Part shown: positions 5,145-5,580 of the stretch, piece after piece
Numbering within the stretch: position 1 is the stretch's first letter
Layout: every line of letters begins with the position of its first letter
NCBI GenBank assembly: GCA_012032975.1
Contig: JAAUPU010000255.1
Span: 1-5,580 of the forward strand
DNA from: Caldilineaceae bacterium
GTDB taxonomy: Bacteria; Chloroflexota; Anaerolineae; Caldilineales; Caldilineaceae
Length of the DNA stretch: 5,580 nucleotides
Reading direction: 5' to 3'
Notes under the pieces: generated by a model
Database searches by the model: none
What the model was told of the DNA's origin: nothing
Seen by the model: only the letters and a program-made list of their open reading frames with translations
Made by a program: the position numbers and the translations under genes

Positions 5145-5580
5145 ATGAAAGCCACAACCATTCGTTACGCCGCCGACGGCAGCATCCATCCGGTCGAGCT
5201 GGAGGTCGGCGACCCCGGCTATGGCGAAGTCCAAGTCACGGGCGGCGTCTGCGGTATCTGCTCATGGGATATCGTGACCTGCAAGCTGGGCGACAAGATG
5301 CACCCGATGGCGCCTCCCGGCCATGAGGGAATGGGGGTTGTGGCCAAAGTAGGCGCGGGTGTGGTTGGCCTTCAGGAGGGGGACCGGGTAGCCGGCGGCG
5401 GCTTTGCCACGCTGCGCAACCTCTCCGCGGAGCGTGTGTACAAAATCCCAGACTCCACCCTGGCCGACGATTTCTGGATCGTCGAACCGGTCTCATGCGT
5501 CGTCACCGGCCTGGACCATTGTCGCCTCCGCCCCGGTGATCGGGTAGTGGTTCTCGGCTGCGGTTTTATGGGGCTGATGC
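5145..5580 (+). CDS. Zinc-type medium-chain alcohol dehydrogenase, N-terminal part (runs off the window)
   Basis: The first 145 codons of an NAD(P)-dependent medium-chain dehydrogenase/reductase, which oxidises an alcohol or sugar alcohol. It begins MKATTIRYAADG. The likely catalytic zinc ligands are Cys36 or Cys39 in GGVCGICSWD, His60 with Glu61 in PPGHEGMGVV, and Glu114 in EPVSCVV. The GDRV turn is at 79-82 and the Rossmann dinucleotide motif GCGFMG at 138-143. The four-cysteine structural-zinc lobe found near residues 90-115 of many members is absent: residues 84-102 read from GGGFATLRNL to YKIP with no cysteine. That points to the shorter subgroups without the second zinc. Substrate cannot be told from this half. 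About 200 bases separate it from the channel gene, so it is probably transcribed on its own. Confidence 0.85.
   Translation, partial: MKATTIRYAADGSIHPVELEVGDPGYGEVQVTGGVCGICSWDIVTCKLGDKMHPMAPPGHEGMGVVAKVGAGVVGLQEGDRVAGGGFATLRNLSAERVYKIPDSTLADDFWIVEPVSCVVTGLDHCRLRPGDRVVVLGCGFMGLM

Noticed and set aside
4946..5326. Plus-strand open frame spanning the gap after the channel and the start of the dehydrogenase
   Set aside because: It is out of frame with the dehydrogenase motifs and runs through the repeat-like element, with an arginine- and serine-rich product.
421..5580. A single new system made of receptor, aldolase, channel and dehydrogenase
   Set aside because: The genes are on both strands in separate transcription units, with hairpins and repeats between them. 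Nothing in the sequence links their functions.

Overview
The window is about 5.6 kb of moderately GC-rich bacterial DNA with ordinary single-gene spacing, Shine-Dalgarno sites and intergenic hairpins. The envelope genes have exported or membrane-anchored products. The metabolic genes and short dispersed hairpin repeats would suit an environmental bacterium, perhaps from Chloroflexota or a similar phylum. That placement is a weak guess and no marker gene supports it. There are no RNA genes, CRISPR arrays or transposases.

Layout. Positions 1-112 hold a very strong 22-bp hairpin, probably the terminator of a gene to the left. Positions 113-420 are non-coding, with a short TTCGTG repeat cluster and a plausible promoter. 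Positions 421-1794 (+) encode a TAXI-family (TRAP-type) solute-binding protein. It is anchored by an N-terminal membrane segment and carries a second membrane segment plus a helical cytoplasmic tail. A hairpin at 1801-1825 separates it from a convergent minus-strand gene, 1864-2744, for an HpcH/HpaI-type aldolase that is broken by one missing base in a G run. A divergent intergenic region (2745-3043) holds a perfect 26-bp palindrome and an extended -10 promoter reading rightwards. Positions 3044-4938 (+) encode the most notable gene, a prokaryotic pentameric ligand-gated ion channel (Cys-loop receptor superfamily). It has two tandem N-terminal beta-sandwich domains ahead of the ligand-binding domain, the architecture known from DeCLIC. 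It too is broken by one apparent missing base, near 3692-3697. After a repeat-like intergenic region (4939-5144), 5145-5580 (+) is the first 145 codons of a zinc-type medium-chain alcohol dehydrogenase that runs off the window.

How the genes fit together. The solute-binding protein and the channel both put a ligand-sensing domain outside the cytoplasmic membrane. The aldolase and dehydrogenase are soluble carbon-metabolism enzymes. The genes lie in four separate transcription units, so no operon is visible and a shared pathway is only a possibility. Both frame breaks are single-base losses at short homopolymers, with long, motif-rich coding sequence preserved on each side. Read or assembly error is therefore at least as likely as true pseudogenes.
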